From assembly GCA_965214795.1 (NCBI GenBank), contig OZ243976.1, forward strand, positions 2,790,001 to 2,854,000: a DNA stretch of 64,000 nucleotides. Reading direction: 5' to 3'. Below the pieces are notes generated by a model that searched no databases, had not been told where the DNA came from, and worked only from the letters and a program-made list of their open reading frames with translations. The stretch comes from JAJDXW01 sp965214795 (GTDB lineage Bacteria > Pseudomonadota > Gammaproteobacteria > HK1). A program made the translations under genes and the position numbers. Positions 18,169-25,949 of this stretch are shown in pieces; position 1 is the stretch's first letter, and the number at the start of each line of letters is the position of its first letter.

Positions 18169-18741
18169 TCATGCCCAAAGGTCGCCGAGGCTGAACGTGA
18201 TCGCGTCAAAGGGGCGGATGCTGACCGGTTCGTCGTCCTTCGCGCGCGCGATGAGCACCCACTCTCCGTCGTGGAGTTCCAATGCCTCGAGCGTCCGGTC
18301 GATTGGGTCGATGAGCCAGAGGTGGGCGACGCCGTCGCGCGCGTAGATCGGGCGCTTTTCCTGGAGGTCGACCCGGCGCGTCGATCCCGACAGCACCTCG
18401 CAGATCCAGTCCGGCGCGACCGTCACGTATGCGGCGTCGGGCAGCTCGGGCATTCGCTCGCGGCGCCAGCCCGCAAGGTCCGGGACGAGGATGTCGTCGC
18501 CGAGGTGGAGCTCCGGCTCGTCGAGTATCCACCATCCGTCAGGCCCGGTGGTGTCGTCATCGTAGGGAGCTCCGATCTTGCGCCCGAGTACCGAACTCGC
18601 GCGTGTGTGGGGGACGGCCGGACACGGATGTGTGTGGAGCGTTCCGTCGATGATCTCGGCGACTTGGTGCGCGGGCGCGTCGAGCACGTCCTGGTAGGTT
18701 GCCCTTCTTCGCGCGCGCGCGCCGCTCCTGGATGCAGCCAT
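18169..18741 (-). CDS. Uma2 family (DUF820) putative endonuclease, copy 2
   Basis: A 190-residue paralogue of copy 1, with the same start (MAASRS), the same length and the same ending (FDAITFSLGDLW). The putative active-site acidic residues are present in ILDEPELHLGDDILVPDLAG. Divergence is concentrated around residues 45-70 and 115-130. The sequence before the start matches the scar before copy 1 (EARELVSR followed by a diverged stretch), so the block moved together. It is probably intact and expressible, unlike its neighbours. Confidence 0.8.
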   Translation of the reverse strand: MAASRSGARARRRATYQDVLDAPAHQVAEIIDGTLHTHPCPAVPHTRASSVLGRKIGAPYDDDTTGPDGWWILDEPELHLGDDILVPDLAGWRRERMPELPDAAYVTVAPDWICEVLSGSTRRVDLQEKRPIYARDGVAHLWLIDPIDRTLEALELHDGEWVLIARAKDDEPVSIRPFDAITFSLGDLWA

Positions 18742-18758
18742 GTCGAATTTCCTGTTTC

Positions 18759-19028
18759 GCGGTTCGGATCCTGCGTCCACACGCGGCTGACGAGCTCGCG
18801 GGCCTCGGCCCCCTCAAGTGTCTCGGCGGGCAGGTTCGGGTCGAGGCGTGCGAGCGCCTCGCGGAGTCGATCGGTCAGCAGCACCTCATCGTAGCTGCCA
18901 CGCTCCGGCGCCGGACCTTCCGGTCCGATATCCGGTCCGATATCCGGTCCGTGCAGCACGGCATAGCCCGGCCCGGCAAGCCATTCGAGAGCCGCGTCTT
19001 CCACCTCGCTTTCGGCGAGTCCGGCCAT
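18759..19028 (-). pseudogene. Type I restriction HsdR N-terminal remnant fused to an integrase tail
   Basis: The first 70 codons read like the start of HsdR: AESEVEDAALEWLAGPGYAVLHGPDI, then ERGSYDEVLL and RLREALARLDPNLPAETLE. The frame then passes into GAEARELVSRVW, which matches the tail of the integrase remnant at 8241-8280 rather than HsdR. The nuclease and motor domains are missing here. A middle piece of an HsdR lies on the other strand at 21285-21800. A 12-bp duplication (GATATCCGGTCC, twice) gives the odd GPDIGPDIGP. Confidence 0.72.
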
Positions 19029-19233
19029 CAGATTGCAACCCCGCTCGTGCCGAGGACGAATTTCGCACGCTCGGGGCGGATCATCTCGTAGAGATTCGTG
19101 ATTCGGACGCAGGCGATAAGGTACGAGCATTCCGGGCCCGGGACGTCGCGCGCCAGCCAGTGGCAAGGCACATGTTGCGCCGTACCCGTTCCAAGGGACC
19201 ATGATATGGATAGTGACCGACTGCTGACGCGGA

Positions 19234-19761
19234 TCACTCAACCCCTCCCGTCCAATCGAACTGCGCTCCCAATGCTCGAAGCATGACGAACGTGTTTTGC
19301 CGAGGGACTTCGAACTCGTCGCAGACATCCGGCAGCTTCACGTCTTTCCTGGACGCCGGGGCAGGCTGCTCGTTCGTCACAACGGTTGCACCGCGCACCT
19401 GCGCACAGGCTACGAGCCAGCCATCCGCACCTGTCGCGAATTTCGCCTTCGCATGGTCGAAGTAGTTTGGGTGGCGTTGAACCCACATCATGATTTCCGT
19501 ATAGACGCGCGCCACCTCACCGGTGTCCACTGGCAGGAAGAATTCTTCCGGGACATCATTCTTCACCCACTGAAACAGATCCTCGTCACTGCGACCGACG
19601 AGTAGTTCGTTTCGCACTCTGTCAACACTGAAAACCCGGCCCTCTCCGTGATAATGAAGCAAGGCTTTCCAGAATCCGGGGCAGAGATCGAACGCGTAAT
19701 ATAGATTCTTTGCGGTGATGAGGACGTCGGAGTCCACAAGGTATGTCGTCCGATCCGCCAT
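19234..19761 (-). CDS. DUF4411 PIN-domain ribonuclease (putative toxin)
   Basis: A 175-residue PIN-fold protein. Catalytic Asp residues are visible in YLVDSDVLI (Asp10, Asp12), Glu in RVRNELL and Asp in TGADGWLVACA. The end KLPDVCDEFEV...NTFVMLRALGAQF is characteristic of DUF4411. The start codon overlaps the stop of the upstream XRE-ImmA gene (TGATG), so the two are translationally coupled. DUF4411 next to an XRE/COG2856 protein is a recognised toxin-antitoxin arrangement, in which this would be the RNase toxin. The gene appears full length. Confidence 0.82.
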   Translation of the reverse strand: MADRTTYLVDSDVLITAKNLYYAFDLCPGFWKALLHYHGEGRVFSVDRVRNELLVGRSDEDLFQWVKNDVPEEFFLPVDTGEVARVYTEIMMWVQRHPNYFDHAKAKFATGADGWLVACAQVRGATVVTNEQPAPASRKDVKLPDVCDEFEVPRQNTFVMLRALGAQFDWTGGVE

Positions 19762-20909
19762 CAGGGAAGCAGGATGCCCAGTCTACCGGCGTAGTCCTGG
19801 AACGTTCCGCCCCGGAGGTCGGTCAGTTCATAGGCTTCCCTGAAACCGATTTCGCCCTCCATCGCTGCTCCCATTACGTGGGTCGCGAAAAGTTTGCCGA
19901 CACGCGCATTCTGGTTGTTGTAGAAGTCGCCTCCGGACGGTGTCGTGCCGCCCCGGTGTTCCCGGTTGATGTAGCGCTCATGGAATTCGAAGAAGGCGCG
20001 GCGCTCAACGAGCTTGAGGTCCATGGCTCGACGGGCCGCGACCACCGGGCTCACCTTGAACGACCGACCAAGGGCCTCGAAGGGATGCTGTTCCCGCCTG
20101 ACCTGTATCCAGCGCTCCCGCAATTCGCGCGATGGCACGAGGAATTCGGCCGCTGCCCGGTTGCACCAATCTTCCACGTCTGTGCCGCCGGGAAGCAGAT
20201 TCTCGAAACCGGAAAGCCCTCCTTCGCCAAGCCAGATGTGCGCCAGTTCGTGAGCCAGCGTGAACATCTGGGCGGATTTCGCATCCGCGCCGTTCACGAA
20301 AATCAAGGGTGCGTAATGATCCGTGAGCGCGAACCCGCGAAACTCCGCCACGCTCAGCCGACGGTGTGTATTGTTGCCGACGATGCCGTTGATCACAGCC
20401 ATCACGCCGAGCCTCTCGATCATGCGACGCAACTCGTTCACGGCATCCTGCCAACTGCGCACTCCCGCCGCCCAACCCCCGTCCAGGCCGAGGGTACACC
20501 GCATCTCGCGACCCACCGCACCGGGGTCGTCTGCAAGACGGGCGCTTGCCGCGAAGGCCAATGGCTCCGCCTCGCTCTCGACGAGGTGCTCACGCAGCCA
20601 CGCCTGCCGCCGCTGCATAGCGTAGAGCGTGTCGATCAGACCCGGGCTCGCTCTGTCCCTTGCTGTGTCCGCAACGGTGCGGAAGTCGGCAATCGGGAGG
20701 CTCTCGTCGGGAGGTTCGCGGAGAAACAGGTAGCCGAAAGGTACATGGACGGCGCGGGCGAACGCCTCCAGTTGCTTCAGAGTCGGCTGAAGCTCGCCGC
20801 TCTCCCATTCGGACAATTTCCTGAACTTCCCCGCCAAATCTTCCAGCGCATTCCCGGCGCGCTCGCGCGCCCAACGCAGAAGCTCGGGATTGACGGGGAC
20901 GCGATTCAT
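19761..20909 (-). CDS. XRE helix-turn-helix/ImmA-IrrE metallopeptidase (putative antitoxin/regulator)
   Basis: A 382-residue protein. An N-terminal helix-turn-helix of XRE type covers about residues 8-60 (ALEDLAGKFRKLSEWESGELQ). An IrrE/ImmA zinc peptidase domain has HELAH at about 220-224 in MFTLAHELAHIWLG and a downstream Glu in NRAAAEFLVP. Such proteins repress their own operon and can be inactivated by cleavage. The ATG at 20909 overlaps the end of a gene remnant upstream (ATGA), and the stop overlaps the DUF4411 gene, so this was once a three-gene unit. Confidence 0.85.
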   Translation of the reverse strand: MNRVPVNPELLRWARERAGNALEDLAGKFRKLSEWESGELQPTLKQLEAFARAVHVPFGYLFLREPPDESLPIADFRTVADTARDRASPGLIDTLYAMQRRQAWLREHLVESEAEPLAFAASARLADDPGAVGREMRCTLGLDGGWAAGVRSWQDAVNELRRMIERLGVMAVINGIVGNNTHRRLSVAEFRGFALTDHYAPLIFVNGADAKSAQMFTLAHELAHIWLGEGGLSGFENLLPGGTDVEDWCNRAAAEFLVPSRELRERWIQVRREQHPFEALGRSFKVSPVVAARRAMDLKLVERRAFFEFHERYINREHRGGTTPSGGDFYNNQNARVGKLFATHVMGAAMEGEIGFREAYELTDLRGGTFQDYAGRLGILLP

Positions 20910-21058
20910 GGACGCTCCCCCGCCAAGCTCGCCAGAGCAACCTTCAGGACTTGGAAGCACACCTTGGCGGTGTGCTCATCCGGTGTGAAACTCGAGACCA
21001 TCTGCTCGTATGGGTGGATGTAGTTTCGAAAATCTCGCAAGCCGTGGTCGAGCGGATT
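20906..21058 (-). pseudogene. C-terminal remnant of an unidentified gene upstream of the XRE-ImmA/DUF4411 pair
   Basis: About 50 codons that look protein-coding: NPLDHGLRDFRNYIHPYEQM, then TPDEHTAKVCFQVLKVAL. No start or upstream domain is present. The stop codon overlaps the start of the XRE-ImmA gene by four bases, so the lost gene was translationally coupled to the pair. The sequence has the look of the end of a HEPN-like or abortive-infection-type helical protein, but I cannot name it. Confidence 0.5.
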
Positions 21059-21284
21059 CCGTGATTGGCGCCGTTGTCGTTCGCTTGCTTTGCCATGTGG
21101 TCCTCGACCGTTACTTTCGGATGGAGACGCAGTTCGCCCGGTCGGCCCCATGAACGCCACGTCGCGCCTGACCGACACGGCCCGAACGGGCAAATATCCC
21201 GCGGTTCGCCATGCCGCCGTTCCAGCGTAGCCCACGCTGCCCGACGGATCGGTATGATAACCGGTCATGCAGGAATTCCCGCTC

Positions 21285-21800
21285 CGGCGCGCACTCCCTT
21301 CGCCCGCAACGCGGCTCTCGTCGTGTCGGACGGCACCGAGGCCCGCATCGGCACTCCGACCGCCGGCCGGGAGTGGTTCAAGCCCTGGCGCGCGATCTCG
21401 GGCGAGACCCTGGCCGATGCGCACCTGCCCCGACTGCGGGTCATGCTCGAAGGGGTATGCGGGCGGCGCCGGTTCCCGGCCCTGGTCCGCGACTTCATCG
21501 TGTTCGAGGACGGCGGCGGCGCGCCGGTCAGGAAGATGGCGGGCTACCACCGGCTCCACGCGGTCGAAACGGCGGTCGGCGAGACCCTGCGCGCGGCCGA
21601 GCCGCAACGGACCGCGGGAGAGCGGGGCCGCTACGAGTCCGGCCGCAAGCCGGGCGGCGCCCCCGGCGACCGGCGCATCGGCGTCGTCCGGCACGCCCAC
21701 GGCTCGGGCAAGAGCCCGACCATGGCCTTTGCCGGGCGGATCGTCCGCGAGCCGGGGATGGGCGATCCGACCGGAACGCCTCGCGCGACGTCCGGTCGCG
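21285..21800 (+). pseudogene. Type I restriction HsdR, internal fragment
   Basis: The segment reads NAALVVSDGTEARIGTPTAG, then EWFKPWRAISGETLADAHLP, VRDFIVFEDGG, MAGYHRLHAVETAV and VVRHAHGSGKSPTMAF. This is the stretch of HsdR that links the nuclease to the first helicase lobe. The Walker A GSGKS is present, but the next motif is replaced by unrelated sequence, and the fragment begins without the N-terminal nuclease. An HsdR N-terminal fragment lies 2.3 kb away on the opposite strand. The REP-like palindrome at the 3' edge marks the break. Confidence 0.75.
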
Positions 21801-21821
21801 CCTTCGGCTGACCCGACCTGC
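21792..21821. repeat. REP-like palindrome at the HsdR break
   Basis: GGTCGCGCC, TTCG, GCTGACCCGACC forms an imperfect hairpin with a TTCG loop. It is related to the palindrome at 52669 and sits exactly where the HsdR fragment loses homology. Confidence 0.4.
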
Positions 21822-21881
21822 GGCGGTCACGCGCCCCGGGATGCCCGGAAGTGGACGAACGGCCCCTTGGCCGAGGGGCGA

Positions 21882-22580
21882 TCAGCCGGCTACGACGGTC
21901 GCGAGTCCGGCCGGGTCCAGTATCTCGATCTTCTTCGGCCCGTTGCGTCGAATGAGGCCGGCCCGTTCAAGCGCGTGCAGCGAGCGGCTGATCGTTTCCA
22001 TCCGCATCCCGAGCAGATCGGAGATGTCGGCCCGGGAGAACGGAATGATGACGGTTCGGCCCTCGGGGTCCAGGCGCTCGTACAGACCGAGCAGCAAGTG
22101 CGCGAGCCGCTCCCTCGGACCGAGCCGGGCGAGAGCCGCGATCCGGTCGCGCAACGCCTCGACGTGACCGACCGCGTCGGCGCGGATGCAGCGTTCGAGG
22201 CAATAGCAGTCGGCCGGATCGAATTCCGTTTCAAGGCTTGGAAACAGGCACAGGACGGAACCTGGCGACGCGGTGACCTCCCGCCCGTTCCCACCCCCGA
22301 ACTCCCTCGCGTGGAGCACCTCGCCGGGGACCATGAAGTCGGTGATCGCGCGCCGCCCGTCCTCGAAAGCGCGGCGCATGGCAACGATACCGCGCGAGAC
22401 GACGGCAAGATCCCAGCCGGCGACTGCGCCGCCGCTCTCCTCCGCCAGCCGCTCGGGGGCAACGGGACGACCGATCGTGCGAAATCGGCTCCGGAGCGGG
22501 TCCGGCAAGCGGCCGCAGAAGCCGCTGGCGCGCGCGGGACAGTCCGCGCATTTCGGAAGTTCGGGCGGGTCCCTTGCCAT
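21882..22580 (-). CDS. fnr: FNR-type Crp-family oxygen sensor/regulator
   Basis: A 232-residue Crp/Fnr regulator. The N-terminal cysteines C11, C14 and C22 (C-x2-C-x7-C, CADCPARASGFC) plus C111 in SVLCLFP, aligned with the fourth ligand of FNR, suggest an oxygen-labile [4Fe-4S] cluster. The cNMP-fold domain covers about residues 40-130. The C-terminal helix-turn-helix (SRADISDLLGMRMETISRSL) contains the E-x2-S-R recognition helix that reads TTGAT. The ATG at 22580 follows a GAGGAAGG. A perfect FNR box lies midway to narK, which is divergent, so it probably controls the nar operon and perhaps itself. No other fnr/nnrR/narXL gene is in the window. Confidence 0.88.
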   Translation of the reverse strand: MARDPPELPKCADCPARASGFCGRLPDPLRSRFRTIGRPVAPERLAEESGGAVAGWDLAVVSRGIVAMRRAFEDGRRAITDFMVPGEVLHAREFGGGNGREVTASPGSVLCLFPSLETEFDPADCYCLERCIRADAVGHVEALRDRIAALARLGPRERLAHLLLGLYERLDPEGRTVIIPFSRADISDLLGMRMETISRSLHALERAGLIRRNGPKKIEILDPAGLATVVAG

Positions 22581-22725
22581 CGACCCTTCCTCGAAGCTCA
22601 GGAACTGGTTGATATCGTAACATTCCGTGCATCCTGAAAGGGCTGACTGCGCGGACGTCGGGATCGGGAATCTCTCCATCGCCGCGCCGAATTGACGGGT
22701 CGGAGCATGTCCTGATTTCGATAAT

Positions 22726-22739
22726 TTGATTCAGATCAA
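22726..22739. promoter_or_regulatory. FNR box
   Basis: TTGATTCAGATCAA is a perfect palindromic match to the FNR consensus TTGAT-N4-ATCAA. It lies 142 bp before the narK ATG and about 145 bp before the divergent fnr ATG. Expected use is activation of the nar operon without oxygen, and possible autoregulation of fnr. No NarL heptamer cluster was recognised nearby. Confidence 0.9.
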
Positions 22740-22880
22740 TGAAACCTGCCGCATTCTCTGGTTTCATCGTCATCATGTCGGCCCGTGCGGAAGGAGCCGT
22801 CTCGCGCAGGTGTCGCCGTCTCGCGCAAGCGGCTCCATCAGGCCGGCCGGCCAGGGCCGCGGTTGCCGAGGGCACGGACG

Positions 22881-24251
22881 ATGCAGACACTCGACGGCGT
22901 TCCGCCCCGCCACCGACATCAGGCGCTCGGCTTCAGCACCTTCGCGTTCACCGTCTGCTTTGCGGTCTGGACCATCTTCTCCATCATCGGGATCCGCATC
23001 AAGGAGGATCTCGGGCTGAGCGATACCGAGTTCGGCATCCTGATCGCCACGCCGATCCTGACCGGCTCGCTCAGCCGCATCTTTCTCGGGATCTGGACCG
23101 ACCAGTACGGCGGGCGCATCGTCTACACGGTGCTGATGGTGGTGACCGCCGTCGCCACCTGGATGCTCTCCACGGTGAGCACGTATCCGATGTTTCTCCT
23201 TGCCGCCCTCGGGGTGGGTCTCGCGGGCGGCTCGTTCGCGGTCGGCATCGCGTTCGTCTCGCGCTGGTACGACCGCGAGCACCAGGGAACCGCGCTCGGG
23301 ATGTTCGGCATCGGCAACGTGGGCGCGGCCGTCACCAACTTCGGAGCGCCGTTCCTGCTCCTCGCGTTCGGGTGGGAACGGGCGGCGCAGATCTACGCCG
23401 TGGTGCTCCTCGCCACCGCGGCGGTGTTCTTCCTCGCGACGAGGGAGGATCCGGTCACCGCCCGGCGCAAGGCGATGGGGGAGAAGCCGCGCTCGGCGTT
23501 CCTGCAGCTCGAGCCCCTGCGGCACCTCCAGGTCTGGAGGTTCTCCCTCTACTACTTCTTCGTCTTCGGGGCGTTCGTGGCGCTTGCCCTGTGGCTCCCC
23601 CGGTACTACGTCGGCGTCTACGGCCTCGACGTCAAGTCCGCGGGCATGCTGGCCGCGGCCTACGCGCTCCCCGGCAGCATCTTCCGGGCCCTCGGCGGAT
23701 ATCTCTCCGACCGCTTCGGCGCACGCTCGGTGATGTACTGGACGTTCATCGTGAGCGTCCTCGTCTGTTTCTTCCTGAGCTATCCGTCGACGGACTACGT
23801 GATCCGGGGCGTCGAAGGGCCGATCGCGTTCAACATCACCATCTCGCTGCCGATCTTCGTCGCGCTGACGGTCGTGCTCGGCTTCGTGATGTCGCTCGGA
23901 AAGGCGGCGGTCTACAAGCACATTCCCGTCTACTACCCCGAGCACGTAGGCTCGGTCGGCGGCCTCGTCGGAATGATCGGCGGGCTCGGGGGATTCATCC
24001 TTCCGATCTGCTTCGGCCTGATGAACGACGTCATCGGGGTGTGGACGAGCTGCTTCATGCTGCTCTTCGCCCTGGTCGGAATCGCCCTGGTGTGGATGCA
24101 CTTCGCCATCCGCCTGATGGAGCGCCGGGAGGCGGCCGAGCGCCTCGACGAGCTTCCCGAGCTTCCCGAGCTATTCTCCGTGCACGCCCCCGAGCACCGC
24201 GGGGCGCTCGGCCCCCGGGGCCGGGCGGGCCCTGGAACCCGGTCGACCTGA
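22881..24251 (+). CDS. narK1: Nitrate transporter, NarK1 type (nitrate/H+ symporter)
   Basis: A 456-residue MFS protein with 12 predicted membrane helices. The nitrate-signature region is visible as GIGNVGAAVTNFGAPFLL in the first half, and SLGKAAVYKHIPVYYPEHVGSVGGLVGMIGGLGGF in the second half is the NNP-family second nitrate signature. The Gly-rich G-x2-G-x3-G spacing and the Arg of IFRALGGYLSDRFG are also seen. Length and sequence fit NarK1, which imports nitrate with protons. ATG at 22881 gives a short cytoplasmic N-terminus. First gene of the operon; 36 bp before narK2. The FNR box lies upstream. Confidence 0.9.
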   Translation: MQTLDGVPPRHRHQALGFSTFAFTVCFAVWTIFSIIGIRIKEDLGLSDTEFGILIATPILTGSLSRIFLGIWTDQYGGRIVYTVLMVVTAVATWMLSTVSTYPMFLLAALGVGLAGGSFAVGIAFVSRWYDREHQGTALGMFGIGNVGAAVTNFGAPFLLLAFGWERAAQIYAVVLLATAAVFFLATREDPVTARRKAMGEKPRSAFLQLEPLRHLQVWRFSLYYFFVFGAFVALALWLPRYYVGVYGLDVKSAGMLAAAYALPGSIFRALGGYLSDRFGARSVMYWTFIVSVLVCFFLSYPSTDYVIRGVEGPIAFNITISLPIFVALTVVLGFVMSLGKAAVYKHIPVYYPEHVGSVGGLVGMIGGLGGFILPICFGLMNDVIGVWTSCFMLLFALVGIALVWMHFAIRLMERREAAERLDELPELPELFSVHAPEHRGALGPRGRAGPGTRST

Positions 24252-24287
24252 GCGCAGACCCCGGACCGCACCACGAGGAGAACGCTC

Positions 24288-25895
24288 ATGGGCAAGGACA
24301 TCCGAGGCTGGGCCCCCGAGGACGAAGGCTTCTGGGAACGGGGTGGGCGGTCGGTCGCCAACCGGAACCTCTGGATCTCGATCCCGAGCCTCCTGTGCGG
24401 TTTCGCGGTGTGGCTCTACTGGGGGATCATCACCGTCCAGATGCTCAACCTCGGGTTTCCCTTCGAGAAGCCCGAGCTGTTCACCCTCTCGGCCGTGGCC
24501 GGTCTGACCGGCGCGACCCTGCGCATCCCGAGTACCTTCTTCATCCGCATCGCGGGAGGGCGCAACACGATCTTCCTCACCACCGTGCTGCTGGTGATCC
24601 CGGCCGTGGGGACCGGCCTTGCCCTGCGCGATCCGACCACGCCGCTCTGGCAGTTCCAGATCCTCGCTTTCCTGTCGGGCATCGGAGGAGGGAACTTCGC
24701 CTCCTCGATGTCGAACATCAGCTTCTTCTTTCCCAAGCGGGTGCAGGGATATGCGCTCGGGATGAACGCGGGGCTCGGGAACTTCGGCGTCACCACCATG
24801 CAGATCCTGGTGCCCCTGGTGATGACGATGAGCGTGTTCGGGGGCGAGGCGCTGGTGCTCCGGAACACGAGCGGAACCCTCATCGGGAAGATCCCGGCCG
24901 GCAGCGAGACCTGGATCCACAACGCGGGCTTCGTGTGGCTCGTGTTCCTGGTTCCCCTCGGTTTCGCGACCTGGTTCGGGATGAACAACATCCGCGACGA
25001 ACACGTGTCGCCGAACATCGGCAATCCGTTCCGCGGCTTCGCGATCATCCTGGTGATGCTGGTCATCGGCCTCTTCACCGCCGCGTGCGGCCTGTGGCTG
25101 ATGCTGCCGCAGAAGGTGGGCGGGTCCGGGTTCGACCTCAGCAAGTGGCTCGTCCTGCCCCTGGTGATCGCCGGCACGGTGGGGCTGCTCCGGCTGCTGC
25201 CGGGGGAGGTCGGACGCAACCTCCATCACCAGTACCGGATCTTCGACAACAAGCACACCTGGGCGATGACCGTCATCTACACGATGACGTTCGGCTCCTT
25301 CATCGGCTACGCGGCGACCTTCGCCCTCGCCACCAAGGTGGTGTTCGGGTTCTCGCACGTGATGGTCGATGGAGTGATGACCCACGATACGGTCAACCCG
25401 AACGGACCGAGCGCGCTGACCTACGCCTGGATGGGTCCCTTCATCGGGGCGCTGATCCGTCCGGTCGGGGGGACGATCTCGGATCGGATAGGCGGCGCGA
25501 AGGTGACCCAGATCATCTCCGTCGTCATGGTCGCAAGCGCTCTCGGGGTCGCCTGGGTTCTCAAGCTGGCCTACTCGTCGGCGGCCCCCGAGCAGTATTT
25601 CGTCCCTTTCCTGATCCTGTTCCTGATCCTGTTCGCGGCCACCGGAATCGGCAACGGCTCGACCTTCCGCACCATTGCGGTGGTGTTCGACCGCGAGCAG
25701 GCGGGCCCGGTGCTCGGCTGGACCTCGGCGGTGGCGGCCTATGGCGCGTTCGTCATCCCGAAGGTGTTCGGCGAGCAGATCCGGGCCACCACTCCGGAGT
25801 ACGCGCTCTACGGCTTCGCTGCGTTCTACGCGGTGTGTATCCTCATCAACTGGTGGTTCTACCTGCGCGCCGGTGCTTATGCCCGCAATCCTTGA
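24288..25895 (+). CDS. narK2: Nitrate/nitrite transporter, NarK2 type (antiporter)
   Basis: A 535-residue MFS protein with a long extra loop around residues 185-215 (ALVLRNTSGTLIGKI). Signature 1 reads GGGNFASSMSNISFFFPKR, followed by GNFGVTTMQ, and signature 2 is GNGSTFRTIAVVF with AAYGAFVIPKVFG. NarK2-type proteins exchange internal nitrite for external nitrate, and are often paired with NarK1. AGGAG-like sequence (CACGAGGAGAACGCTC) before the ATG is a good ribosome site. It is co-transcribed between narK1 and narG. Confidence 0.9.
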   Translation: MGKDIRGWAPEDEGFWERGGRSVANRNLWISIPSLLCGFAVWLYWGIITVQMLNLGFPFEKPELFTLSAVAGLTGATLRIPSTFFIRIAGGRNTIFLTTVLLVIPAVGTGLALRDPTTPLWQFQILAFLSGIGGGNFASSMSNISFFFPKRVQGYALGMNAGLGNFGVTTMQILVPLVMTMSVFGGEALVLRNTSGTLIGKIPAGSETWIHNAGFVWLVFLVPLGFATWFGMNNIRDEHVSPNIGNPFRGFAIILVMLVIGLFTAACGLWLMLPQKVGGSGFDLSKWLVLPLVIAGTVGLLRLLPGEVGRNLHHQYRIFDNKHTWAMTVIYTMTFGSFIGYAATFALATKVVFGFSHVMVDGVMTHDTVNPNGPSALTYAWMGPFIGALIRPVGGTISDRIGGAKVTQIISVVMVASALGVAWVLKLAYSSAAPEQYFVPFLILFLILFAATGIGNGSTFRTIAVVFDREQAGPVLGWTSAVAAYGAFVIPKVFGEQIRATTPEYALYGFAAFYAVCILINWWFYLRAGAYARNP

Positions 25896-25949
25896 AGCGC
25901 TCGGAGGCGCCGGTGCGAAGGGGCCGCCCGCGTCCCCGGGGAGGGAGTC

